56,466 nucleotides of DNA, taken from Lachnospiraceae bacterium. Its GTDB lineage: Bacteria; Bacillota; Clostridia; Lachnospirales; Lachnospiraceae. Position numbers and translations under genes: made by a program. Of the stretch, positions 34,194 to 42,398 are shown one piece after another. Position 1 is the first letter of the stretch, and every line of letters begins with the position of its first letter. The stretch spans positions 1 through 56,466 of the forward strand of contig JAFZKG010000105.1 in NCBI GenBank assembly GCA_017553695.1. Reading direction: 5' to 3'. Under the pieces are notes generated by a model. The model was not told where the DNA came from. It made no database searches and saw only the letters and a program-made list of their open reading frames with translations.

Positions 34194-34730
34194 TTATAAC
34201 AATGGAGATTTAAACCCGGCAATGTCAAAGGAACTGTCACCGCCGCCAAAAAGATCCTGGAAATCTCCGGAAATATCAACCGAATTCGGAGTCGCAATGA
34301 AGATGTAGTTCGAAATCTTCTGCAGGTTTCCGTCCAGTGCATAGCAGGAACCGGAAATGAAATCGATGATCCTCTGCGAGATCTCAACATGCAGTCCTTC
34401 GAAATTAATGATCACTGCCTTGCCAAGTAAAAGTGTTTCGGTGATTTCTCTGGAGTCTTCAATAGACGAAGGTTTAAAAACGCATACTTCCTGCTGTCCG
34501 ACTTTGCCTGAGTGATAAGAAGTTTTAGCTGGTCTTGCAAAAGGTTTTGACTTTTCTTCCGCTGGAACTCTTTTCTCTATTTTCCTTGGAGCCGGAGCCG
34601 GTTCTTCAAAATCATCTTCCGGAAAATATTCATCCTCATCCAGGATATCATCGTACTCGTCGAATTCGTCGTCGTATTCTTCGTCACCTTTCATAAAAGC
34701 TCCTAAAAACTTATCGCTGAATTTTCCCAT
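34194..34730 (-). CDS. sepF: Cell division protein SepF
   Basis: A 178 aa protein that polymerises on the membrane and anchors FtsZ. The N-terminal amphipathic region (MGKFSDKFLGAFMK) is followed by a very acidic linker (about 15-55, many Asp/Glu) and the compact SepF domain (about 80-160) with VFKPSSIEDSREI and VIINFEGL. A strong AAAGGAG ribosome binding site precedes the ATG. The pairing with yggS upstream is standard for Firmicutes. Confidence 0.95.
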   Translation of the reverse strand: MGKFSDKFLGAFMKGDEEYDDEFDEYDDILDEDEYFPEDDFEEPAPAPRKIEKRVPAEEKSKPFARPAKTSYHSGKVGQQEVCVFKPSSIEDSREITETLLLGKAVIINFEGLHVEISQRIIDFISGSCYALDGNLQKISNYIFIATPNSVDISGDFQDLFGGGDSSFDIAGFKSPLL

Positions 34731-34747
34731 GATATCTCCTTTTTTTA

Positions 34748-35440
34748 TTACATTTTTGTGTAATCTCGTTTTCCAAAAATGCTCGTACCGATGCGGACGA
34801 GATCAGCACCCTCATCGATAGCCACAACAAAATCTCCACTCATGCCCATTGAGAGGAAATCCATAGAAATATTATCGATGTTTAATGCATCAATGTCAAT
34901 AGATAAATTTTTCAGCATACGGAAGAAAGGACGTACTTCTTCGGCATCTGTTACTTCCGGCGCGATCGTCATAAGACCTTTGATCCGCACATTAGACAGA
35001 CGCGAAATCTCTTTTACTAATGAAATCGCTTCTTCTTTATCAATCCCTGATTTTGTTTCTTCACCGGAAACATTTACCTGTACCAAAATGTTAGTAATGA
35101 CATTATGTTTTAGAGATTCTTTATTGATTTCCTCCGCAAGTCGAAGTGAATCTACGGAATGGATCAGAAATGTTCTTCCAATAATATATTTTACTTTGTT
35201 ACGTTGTAAATGCCCAATCAGATGCCAACGGATATCCTGCGGCAGCTCATCAATCTTAGACATCAGTTCCTGTACTTTATTTTCGCCAAAATCACGGATG
35301 CCGGCATCATACGCTTCCATGATATCACTGACCGGGTGCGTTTTGCTGACGGCAACCAACGTTACATCCTGGTGGTATCTGCTCTTCTCCTGGGCTTCCT
35401 GTATTGTAGCTAATACTTTTTTGAGATTTTCTTTAATCAT
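34748..35440 (-). CDS. YggS-family pyridoxal-phosphate homeostasis protein
   Basis: A 230 aa PLP-binding protein with alanine-racemase-like fold. The PLP lysine is in TLVAVSKTHP near residue 30; MGMSGDFVVAIDEGADLVRIGTSIFG near the end is the phosphate-binding signature. It keeps PLP levels in balance and has no strong enzymatic activity. The start is the ATG at 35440; the upstream frame overlaps the neighbouring gene. It sits between the HlyD-like gene and sepF. Confidence 0.93.
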   Translation of the reverse strand: MIKENLKKVLATIQEAQEKSRYHQDVTLVAVSKTHPVSDIMEAYDAGIRDFGENKVQELMSKIDELPQDIRWHLIGHLQRNKVKYIIGRTFLIHSVDSLRLAEEINKESLKHNVITNILVQVNVSGEETKSGIDKEEAISLVKEISRLSNVRIKGLMTIAPEVTDAEEVRPFFRMLKNLSIDIDALNIDNISMDFLSMGMSGDFVVAIDEGADLVRIGTSIFGKRDYTKM

Positions 35441-35450
35441 TATTTTGCTT

Positions 35451-36842
35451 CTATCTGTTGATAATATCGTTTTCCTTGACCTTTGAGCTGTTCTTAACGA
35501 TCTGGTCAAATAAACTGACCTGGCTTTTAGACGGATCCAGAATATAAAAACTATTGTTTTCGCCTATGATCTCTACAGCTTTAAAAATTGCGTACCCACC
35601 ATTGGATACATAAACACCTTTCAGGTTTTCTTTCGAACCGATCTGGAACCGACTGTCGCTTTCATTCATAACGATCACATCGCCATCAGAAAAATCAGAT
35701 GTACTTACATAACAAATATCATCAATGATACGTGCTATGGCAGGCGTGACAAACTGAATGCTGGTCGATCCGTCTTCCAGAATGACCTGCTTATTAAAAC
35801 CACGTGCAGACGAATTCCCTCCTTGCGACAGATACGATGCAGGAATTGTATAAAACTGTTTTTCTGTAATAGATGTCTTTGGAACCTTGATCCCTTCCGT
35901 TGTTTGATCGATCAGAGATATCTGCACAAACCGTTCGGTGACATAACGGATCAGATATTTATCCAATGTCAATACGCCATACGTATTTCCGGATTTCGTA
36001 AACATAGAAAAATCCGCATTCGCGATGACATTGTCTTTTAAAAATTCAATGTCCAGATTTGAGATGCCTTCAAATGCTTCCGGATGACTGATCTGAAACA
36101 CAAGATACCATGTATCGGATGTTACCAGCTTATAGACAGGGTCGCCTTCTCCAACCAGGTCATTTGTTTTGATGATCTTTTTTTGATAATTTGCCTTATT
36201 AAAAGCTGACGACTCTACTGCATCAGGTGTAGTAGTTTCGAATCCATCGATGTGATGCAGGATGATACCCGAAGTATCTGAAGATACGATCTTATACGAA
36301 TTCTCCCCAAGGGAAGCGAGATCTGAATTAATGCTCTCAAATACACTACTGTTGATCAGCTCTAATATCTGTGACTCGATCTTATATTTAAAACTATAAG
36401 TCTCGTAGTAATTATCCGTGCTAAAGGAAGTATCAAAGTCAAAAAGACTGCTGCGTATCCTGCCAAGGTTTTCTGCACTCAGGATGGATTGATCTTTAGC
36501 AGCTTCTTCTAATCGTGCAGATATTTCACCGCTGCCGTCTACGACATAAGTCTGCTGACCGACATGGATCGGTGTCGCGTCTCCTACAAAAAAGCTTAAA
36601 TAGCCGCTGCCTGCAGACGGAACGATCGTTTCTTCCCGTAGGATCAGCGCATTATACTGTCCCTCAAACCGGCTTGCCGTCGAACCTGCTGTTACCTCAT
36701 ATACAGCAATACGATTGGTAAAAATATAGATACAAAAATTAACAACTAAATACAGGATTATCAGTATACATATGATGATCCCGATATTTAGTTGTTTTTT
36801 TTGTTTTTTATTGATTTTTGCCGGACTGCTTTTCTTTTCCAT
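35451..36842 (-). CDS. HlyD-like membrane adaptor protein
   Basis: A 463 aa protein with a basic N terminus, one membrane helix (about residues 19-42) and a large extracytoplasmic part with lipoyl/barrel-sandwich-like segments near both ends (AGSTASRFEGQYNALILREETIV; GDVIVMNESDSRF). It resembles HlyD-type periplasmic adaptors, but no transporter genes are adjacent. Its place beside sepF and yggS is conserved in related Clostridia and points to an envelope or division role, which is inference. Its start overlaps the preceding stop (TAATG). Confidence 0.78.
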   Translation of the reverse strand: MEKKSSPAKINKKQKKQLNIGIIICILIILYLVVNFCIYIFTNRIAVYEVTAGSTASRFEGQYNALILREETIVPSAGSGYLSFFVGDATPIHVGQQTYVVDGSGEISARLEEAAKDQSILSAENLGRIRSSLFDFDTSFSTDNYYETYSFKYKIESQILELINSSVFESINSDLASLGENSYKIVSSDTSGIILHHIDGFETTTPDAVESSAFNKANYQKKIIKTNDLVGEGDPVYKLVTSDTWYLVFQISHPEAFEGISNLDIEFLKDNVIANADFSMFTKSGNTYGVLTLDKYLIRYVTERFVQISLIDQTTEGIKVPKTSITEKQFYTIPASYLSQGGNSSARGFNKQVILEDGSTSIQFVTPAIARIIDDICYVSTSDFSDGDVIVMNESDSRFQIGSKENLKGVYVSNGGYAIFKAVEIIGENNSFYILDPSKSQVSLFDQIVKNSSKVKENDIINR

Positions 36843-37261
36843 TAAAGCGACAGGACAATAAATTCCTTGAATGTATCCGATAGTTCTGACTCATCCATGG
36901 AAAGGCTCACAATAAAATCAACGTTGAGTTTATCCGATAAGATGGCCAATTTATTCAGGGCGTCGGATGGATCAGCGCCCTCCAGGTTAGACAGTGTCAG
37001 AAAACTGTCAAAATAGATAGCTTCTATATCGTTATTGCCGGCGATCAGCCCGCAGATGAATCCCATTAATACTTCGAAATCCGGGATCGGATATTCATTG
37101 ACATTGATCAGACGGATACTGCGATCCAGTTCGAACATGTGCTTCGTGTTTTTATCCAGATAAATGACAACTCCATCCGAACTCTTAGCTTCTGAATTTG
37201 CGTTGTCCAGTAAATACTTTGTTTTACCCTTTCCTTTTGTGCCTAAAACCAATTTAACCAT
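36842..37261 (-). CDS. Small P-loop protein of unknown function (139 aa)
   Basis: A Walker A motif GTKGKGKT is at residues 7-14, and a Walker B-like IEAIYFDSF sits near residue 85. Otherwise the protein is short and lacks sensor motifs or membrane helices. Such proteins are sometimes labelled PilT-like without good reason. It overlaps the HlyD-like gene by one base, so the two are probably partners. GGAGGT precedes the ATG. NTP binding is likely; function is unknown. Confidence 0.75.
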   Translation of the reverse strand: MVKLVLGTKGKGKTKYLLDNANSEAKSSDGVVIYLDKNTKHMFELDRSIRLINVNEYPIPDFEVLMGFICGLIAGNNDIEAIYFDSFLTLSNLEGADPSDALNKLAILSDKLNVDFIVSLSMDESELSDTFKEFIVLSL

Positions 37262-37285
37262 GGCAGACCACCTCCAGTCTTATTG

Positions 37286-37681
37286 TTATTTATAAGCATT
37301 ACGCCAATCAAGGTCACCGCGATCGATCGCCATGACAAGGATCTCAGCAGAAGCAACATTTGTAGCCAAAGGAATGTTATGCATATCACATAAGTCATAC
37401 ACTCTGGCATAATCCAGTTCGTTCTGACGTTGTTTTACTGGATCCCGTAAGAAAATGACGGCATCGATCTGATTACATTCAATTTGGGCACTCATCTGTC
37501 TGCCACCACCGAGATGGCCTGCCAAAAACTTATGGATGCTCAAATTAGTCACATCTTCAATCAGACGCCCGGTGGTACCGGTCGCATACAGTTCGTGCTT
37601 CGCTAAAATGCCTTTATATGCGATACAGAAATTCTGCATGAGCGCTTTTTTTGAGTCATGCGCGATCAATCCGATGTTCAT
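37286..37681 (-). CDS. mgsA: Methylglyoxal synthase
   Basis: A 131 aa enzyme converting dihydroxyacetone phosphate to methylglyoxal and phosphate, a bypass of lower glycolysis when phosphate is short. The active-site pattern is complete: IALIAHDSKK-type start (IGLIAHDSKK), ATGTTG phosphate loop, GHLGGGRQMSAQI and FLRDP with the catalytic Asp. There is no Shine-Dalgarno; a -10 element sits 6 nt before the ATG, so the gene may have its own leaderless transcript in addition to operon read-through. Confidence 0.95.
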   Translation of the reverse strand: MNIGLIAHDSKKALMQNFCIAYKGILAKHELYATGTTGRLIEDVTNLSIHKFLAGHLGGGRQMSAQIECNQIDAVIFLRDPVKQRQNELDYARVYDLCDMHNIPLATNVASAEILVMAIDRGDLDWRNAYK

Positions 37682-37687
37682 GTCTAT

Positions 37688-37715
37688 ATTTTAACAAATA
37701 TTAAGTATTTATCAA
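37688..37715 (-). promoter_or_regulatory. Candidate internal promoter of mgsA, predicted leaderless
   Basis: On the minus strand TTGATA (37715-37710), 16 bp spacer, TGT-TAAAAT with -10 at 37693-37688, then 6 nt to the ATG. The -35 lies in the end of radC. Confidence 0.55.
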
Positions 37716-38402
37716 TCCTGTTTCTTTAAAACTTGTGTATTTTCTGTCTCCGATAATGATGTGATCTAGTAATTGAATCCCTAAAAGTTCACCTGCCATC
37801 CGAACTCGTTCTGTCCCATTGATATCATTTTTACTGGGTCTTACAGAGCCACTGGGATGATTATGCAAAAGGATGATATTGACCGCTTCATTTCGGATCG
37901 CTTCCAGAAAGATCTCACGTGGAGATAGTAATGCTGAATTGACCGTGCCCTGGGAAATAACACAGTCTTTGATCAATTCACAGACAGAATTCAGCATTAA
38001 AAGAATGACTACTTCTCTCTTGTTATGACGCAGTTGTTCCATATAATATTGCGCTATGGAATCCGGATCAGACATAGAAAGGGATTTCTTTTTGCTGGTA
38101 CTGGCAATACGGAGAGATAGTTCTGCAATTGCTTTGATCTGAAGTGATTTGACAGTTCCGATTCCTTTTATGGCAAGGAGCTCATCCATATCCAAATTCA
38201 GGATGTTCAGAATATCCTGTCTGGATGTATCACCCCGGCATAATATTTGCTCAGCCAGGCTGACAGAATGTCCATCTGCGGAGCCGGTCCTTAGAATAAT
38301 GGCCAGAAGCTCTGCATCAGTAAGTGCTTTCGGACCCAGACGGAGAAACTTTTCATCCGGCCGGTTGTCCGGCTGCAGTTCTTTCATCGTTACTTTATTC
38401 AT
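37701..38402 (-). CDS. radC: RadC/JAB-domain protein
   Basis: A 233 aa protein with N-terminal helix-hairpin-helix (LLAIKGIGTVKS) and a C-terminal JAB/MPN domain with the metal motif HNHPSG...SxxD (LLHNHPSGSVRPSKND). The family was once tied to recombination repair, but that role is disputed and a metalloprotease or DNA-processing activity is possible. AAAAGGAGG precedes the ATG. It lies in the mutSL operon. Confidence 0.92.
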   Translation of the reverse strand: MNKVTMKELQPDNRPDEKFLRLGPKALTDAELLAIILRTGSADGHSVSLAEQILCRGDTSRQDILNILNLDMDELLAIKGIGTVKSLQIKAIAELSLRIASTSKKKSLSMSDPDSIAQYYMEQLRHNKREVVILLMLNSVCELIKDCVISQGTVNSALLSPREIFLEAIRNEAVNIILLHNHPSGSVRPSKNDINGTERVRMAGELLGIQLLDHIIIGDRKYTSFKETGLINT

Positions 38403-38438
38403 AGTGCCTCCTTTTCAGAAGACACCCCCGTTCATTAT

Positions 38439-39686
38439 TTATGTAAGGATTGCCTGCAATGACCGCAGGATGGCATATTTGCCATGTTCATAGGAAAGAC
38501 CACCCTGGAAATAGACCGTATAAGGTTCTCTGATCGGCCCATCTGCTGACAATTCCAATGAAGAACCATTCATAAATGCACCGCTGGCCATAATGACTTT
38601 ATCCTGATAACCCGGCATATCATATGGTTCCGGTGTTACATAACTGTCAACAAAGGAAGCATGTTGGATCGCTCTGCAAAAAGCAATGACTTTTTCTGGA
38701 TCATTCAGATCTACAGCCTCCACAATACAGTGATGAGTTTCATGAGATGCAGGACTTGCATAATATCCGAAATTCTCATACATGGCAGCAAGGAAATGTG
38801 CATTCTTGACTGCTTCGCCAACCACTTTTGGAGCAAGAGAAAGTCCCTGATAAAATGATTTTAGAGAACCTAGTGAGCCGCCGATCTCTTTTCCGAGTCC
38901 AGGCGCTGTAAGCCGATAAGCGCAGCGTTCGATCAGATCCTTTCTTCCAACGATGTATCCGCCCATTGGAGCCAGACCACCTCCAGGATTTTTTATGAGG
39001 GAACCGACACAGATATCACATCCGACATCGGTTGGTTCTATTGCTTCGACAAATTCCCCATAACAATTATCAACAAATACAATGATGTTATCTCTGATCT
39101 GCTTTACAAATGAAACCACATCTCGAATCTGATCGCAGCTTATGGAAGGACGATTCACATATCCTTTAGATCGTTGGATATACGCTACTTTTGTATGTTC
39201 TGAAATGGCATTTCTGATCGCATCGAAATCAAAATCACATCCATTCAGCATTGGAATGATCTTATGAGTAATACCATGTTCTTTCAGTGAATTCGGACTG
39301 TCTGTGATACCGATGGATTGTTCCAGACTGTCGTATGGACTGCCTGTCATGAAAAGGATCTCATCGCCCGGTAAAGTGATAGCACTCAAGGCAAGGTACA
39401 GGGCATGCGTTCCGCATATGATCTGAGGGCGCACCAAGGCATCTTCCGTATGAAAGATATCTGCATAGACCTGTTCCAGTTTTTCTCTTCCCACTTCGTT
39501 ATATCCATAACCGGAGCCGGAGTTGAAATCCGCCTCACATACTCTATTTTTGATAAAAGAAGAAAGGACTTTATATTGATTGGCTTCAGAGATATCTTCC
39601 ACGGATTGAAAAACGGCAGATAACTCTTTTTCTTTATTTTCGGCAATCGTTAATAGTTTCGGATCAATGTCAGGATATGCAAACAA
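38439..39686 (-). CDS. Methionine gamma-lyase-like PLP protein (YnbB/aluminium resistance family)
   Basis: A 415 aa fold-type I PLP protein of the Met_gamma_lyase family. The PLP lysine region is SLIKNPGGGLAPMGGY, with ICGTHALYLAL and FVDNCYGEF as cofactor-binding segments. The family is annotated both as aluminium resistance protein and as a cystathionine/methionine lyase; the reaction is not settled. It begins with TTG behind a strong AAAGGAG and overlaps miaA by 17 nt, the same adjacency as miaA-ynbB in Bacillus. Confidence 0.88.
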   Translation of the reverse strand: MFAYPDIDPKLLTIAENKEKELSAVFQSVEDISEANQYKVLSSFIKNRVCEADFNSGSGYGYNEVGREKLEQVYADIFHTEDALVRPQIICGTHALYLALSAITLPGDEILFMTGSPYDSLEQSIGITDSPNSLKEHGITHKIIPMLNGCDFDFDAIRNAISEHTKVAYIQRSKGYVNRPSISCDQIRDVVSFVKQIRDNIIVFVDNCYGEFVEAIEPTDVGCDICVGSLIKNPGGGLAPMGGYIVGRKDLIERCAYRLTAPGLGKEIGGSLGSLKSFYQGLSLAPKVVGEAVKNAHFLAAMYENFGYYASPASHETHHCIVEAVDLNDPEKVIAFCRAIQHASFVDSYVTPEPYDMPGYQDKVIMASGAFMNGSSLELSADGPIREPYTVYFQGGLSYEHGKYAILRSLQAILT

Positions 39687-40620
39687 TGTTTTTCTCCTTT
39701 AATATTTGAATCATTTCGTCAATTACTTTTTCGGAAGAACTGTATTCTTCCAAGTCGATCCAACAGGTATCTTTTTCGCGTTTAAACCATGTGATCTGAC
39801 GTTTTGCAAAGTGTCGGGTATTTTTCTTCAGAAGATCAACTGCATCTTCCAGGGATACGGTTCCTTTCACGTAGGGGATCATTTCCTTATATCCGAGCCC
39901 CTGCATGGAAAGCAGATCTTCATCAAATCCTTTTTGCAGAAGCGTTTGAACTTCGTCAACAAGCCCGTCTTTTACCATCTGGTCCACCCGTAGATTGATC
40001 CTCTCATATAAGATCGGCCTCGGACGGTTTACCACAAAATAAGCAAAATTATACGGGGATTCTTTCTGTTGCTGTAACCGGTTATGTTCAGAGATAAGCC
40101 CGCCGGTCTCACGGAAAAACTCCAACGCACGGATCACGCGTTTCACATTATTTGGATGGATCTCTTTTGCAGCATCCGGATCTTGTTCCTGAAGTAATTC
40201 GTAGAGACAGGCACTCCCCTTTTCGTGAGCCAGTTCTTCCAGTTCATGTCGATACGTTTTATCGTCTGATTCGTCTGAAAAATCAATATCATATAAAACG
40301 GATTGAATATAAAAACCTGTACCACCCACTATCATAGGAATTTTACCCCGGGCAGTAATATCTTCAATATATCGTTTTGCGCGAGTCTGGAATTCAAAAA
40401 CATTGAATTCCTCTTCCGGTTCCAACTCATCAATCAGATAATGCGGAATGCCTTCTTTTTCTGCTTCTGTTACCTTAGCCGTACCTATATCAAAACCGCG
40501 ATAGACCTGCATGGAATCGGCGCTGATGATCTCGGCATTGATCCTCTTTGCAAGATCAATGGACAGGCTGGTCTTTCCGCAAGCAGTCGGGCCGGAAAGA
40601 ATGATCAACGGTTTCTTCAT
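39670..40620 (-). CDS. miaA: tRNA dimethylallyltransferase
   Basis: A 316 aa enzyme that adds a dimethylallyl group to N6 of A37 in tRNAs reading UNN codons. The P-loop GPTACGKT is at residues 10-17; SADSMQVYRG and GGTGFYIQS are family motifs, and the C-terminal RQITWFKRE contacts tRNA. The product is the substrate of MiaB, which is in the same operon. It has an ATGA overlap with mutL. Confidence 0.97.
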   Translation of the reverse strand: MKKPLIILSGPTACGKTSLSIDLAKRINAEIISADSMQVYRGFDIGTAKVTEAEKEGIPHYLIDELEPEEEFNVFEFQTRAKRYIEDITARGKIPMIVGGTGFYIQSVLYDIDFSDESDDKTYRHELEELAHEKGSACLYELLQEQDPDAAKEIHPNNVKRVIRALEFFRETGGLISEHNRLQQQKESPYNFAYFVVNRPRPILYERINLRVDQMVKDGLVDEVQTLLQKGFDEDLLSMQGLGYKEMIPYVKGTVSLEDAVDLLKKNTRHFAKRQITWFKREKDTCWIDLEEYSSSEKVIDEMIQILKEKNIVCIS

Positions 40621-42398
40621 GATACGATCCTCTTGAATTTTCGCTCCAGTTCATAGCGAGACATCGTCAGGATGGTCGGACGTCCATGCGGGCAATTATA
40701 TGGGTTATCCAATGATAATAATTGGTCGATCAACTGATCTGCTTCATGGAAAGTAAGACGATTCCCGCCTTTTACAGCAGCCTTACAGGCAGCTGTCGCA
40801 ATACGGTCCTGTAAAACATCCGACGAGATATTTGTTTTCACTGTCGACATTTCATCCAGAAAACTAAGAAACAGGGATGATTCATCCATCGTATAAAGAT
40901 CAGCAGGAACCGCAGATATGGCATATTCACTCCCGCCATAATGCGATATTTCAAATCCGATTTCCTGCAATGGCATAAGGATCTTTCTTAATGTAGTTTC
41001 TTCTGCAGGGCTTAAAGTGACGATCAACGCAGGCATCAGATTCTGCGAATAATGCTCGTCTTTTTTTAGACGATGCATGAAAGATTCGTATAATACCTTT
41101 TCATGTGCTGCATGCTGATCGATGACGTACAGAGAATCATCAAATTCAACAAGCCAATACGTATCAAATATCTCCCCGATCAAACGGTGATGTTTTCTGG
41201 CGTCTTCACTTAAGAAAGTCACCTCATGAATCGTCTGCTGCTCAAATACCGGTTCCGATATTTCGACAGAATTCTTTTCCGGATATATCGTCGTTTCACG
41301 AATGATCCTTTCCGTTTCAAACGGTTCCGGGTGAGAGATAGGATTGGATGCATAAGCGTTTTCTTGTTTCGGCTTTTCATCTTTTCCTATCGTAAAAGAC
41401 GGAATACTTTCACGCTCCGTTAACACGGATAAGACAGCATCCCTTATAAATGAATAGACCCTTTCATTATCAAAAAATCTGATCTCCATTTTTGACGGAT
41501 GTACATTCACATCCATCAATTCCGGTTCGATCCGGATGTTTAAAACCGTGAAAGGGAAAGAGCCCTTCATCTGATAACCTTTATATCCTTCTTCAATCGC
41601 ACTGCTGATGATCGGGTCACGGACATAACGACCATTTACAAAGAATAATTCAAAATTTCGGTTTGCACGAGCCACTTCCGGCTTTGCAAGATAACCGGAT
41701 AAACAGACATCCTCAGAATCCCGGGATATTGGAAGAAGATGAGATGTGATCTCACGTCCGAACACAGCATATATGGCATCTTTCAGATCACCGTTTCCAC
41801 TAGTGGAGAGTTTCACAGAACCATTGCTGGTGAACTTGATAGAAATATCCGGATGAGACAGCGCGATCTTATTGACCATATCCAGAATATAACCAGCTTC
41901 TGTCTGTGCGCTTTTCAGAAATTTCAGCCGTGCAGGAGTATTATAAAAAAGATCTTTTACGATGACGGTCGTTCCATCCGGAAGACCGGCATCTTCCAAA
42001 GACAACTCTTCTCCCCCACTCATCTTGAATATTGTTCCGGTCAGCGAATCATTTACTTTGGTACAGAGTTCTACTTTTGAAACTGCTGCAATGCTGGATA
42101 ATGCTTCACCCCGGAAACCGAGTGACGTCACGAATGAAAGATCTTCTGCATTTCGTATCTTACTGGTGGAGTGACGCAAAAAGGCTTTTCGTATCTGCTC
42201 TTTCTCAATTCCGCTTCCATTGTCAGTGATACGGATCAGCGAGATACCGCCGTCCCTGATCTCAACTGAAAGCATAGTGGCACCGGCATCAATGGAATTC
42301 TCCATTAATTCCTTTACAACATTCAGCGGCCGTTCAACGACTTCCCCAGCCGCTATTTTGTCAATCGTATGCTTATCAAGGACATGTATTTCATTCAT
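40617..42398 (-). CDS. mutL: DNA mismatch repair endonuclease MutL
   Basis: A 593 aa GHKL ATPase. The N-terminal ATP site shows ENSIDAG, DNGSGI and GFRGEALSSI. The C-terminal domain carries DQHAAHEKVLYE, the endonuclease metal motif of MutL from bacteria without MutH, and a CPHGRP motif near the end, so nicking activity is expected. The middle (about 340-400) is a variable linker. It overlaps mutS by 4 nt. Confidence 0.97.
   Translation of the reverse strand: MNEIHVLDKHTIDKIAAGEVVERPLNVVKELMENSIDAGATMLSVEIRDGGISLIRITDNGSGIEKEQIRKAFLRHSTSKIRNAEDLSFVTSLGFRGEALSSIAAVSKVELCTKVNDSLTGTIFKMSGGEELSLEDAGLPDGTTVIVKDLFYNTPARLKFLKSAQTEAGYILDMVNKIALSHPDISIKFTSNGSVKLSTSGNGDLKDAIYAVFGREITSHLLPISRDSEDVCLSGYLAKPEVARANRNFELFFVNGRYVRDPIISSAIEEGYKGYQMKGSFPFTVLNIRIEPELMDVNVHPSKMEIRFFDNERVYSFIRDAVLSVLTERESIPSFTIGKDEKPKQENAYASNPISHPEPFETERIIRETTIYPEKNSVEISEPVFEQQTIHEVTFLSEDARKHHRLIGEIFDTYWLVEFDDSLYVIDQHAAHEKVLYESFMHRLKKDEHYSQNLMPALIVTLSPAEETTLRKILMPLQEIGFEISHYGGSEYAISAVPADLYTMDESSLFLSFLDEMSTVKTNISSDVLQDRIATAACKAAVKGGNRLTFHEADQLIDQLLSLDNPYNCPHGRPTILTMSRYELERKFKRIVS

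Noticed and set aside
34779..35486. 235 aa plus-strand frame opposite yggS
   Set aside because: Antisense shadow of a clear YggS gene; no ribosome binding site or recognisable domain.
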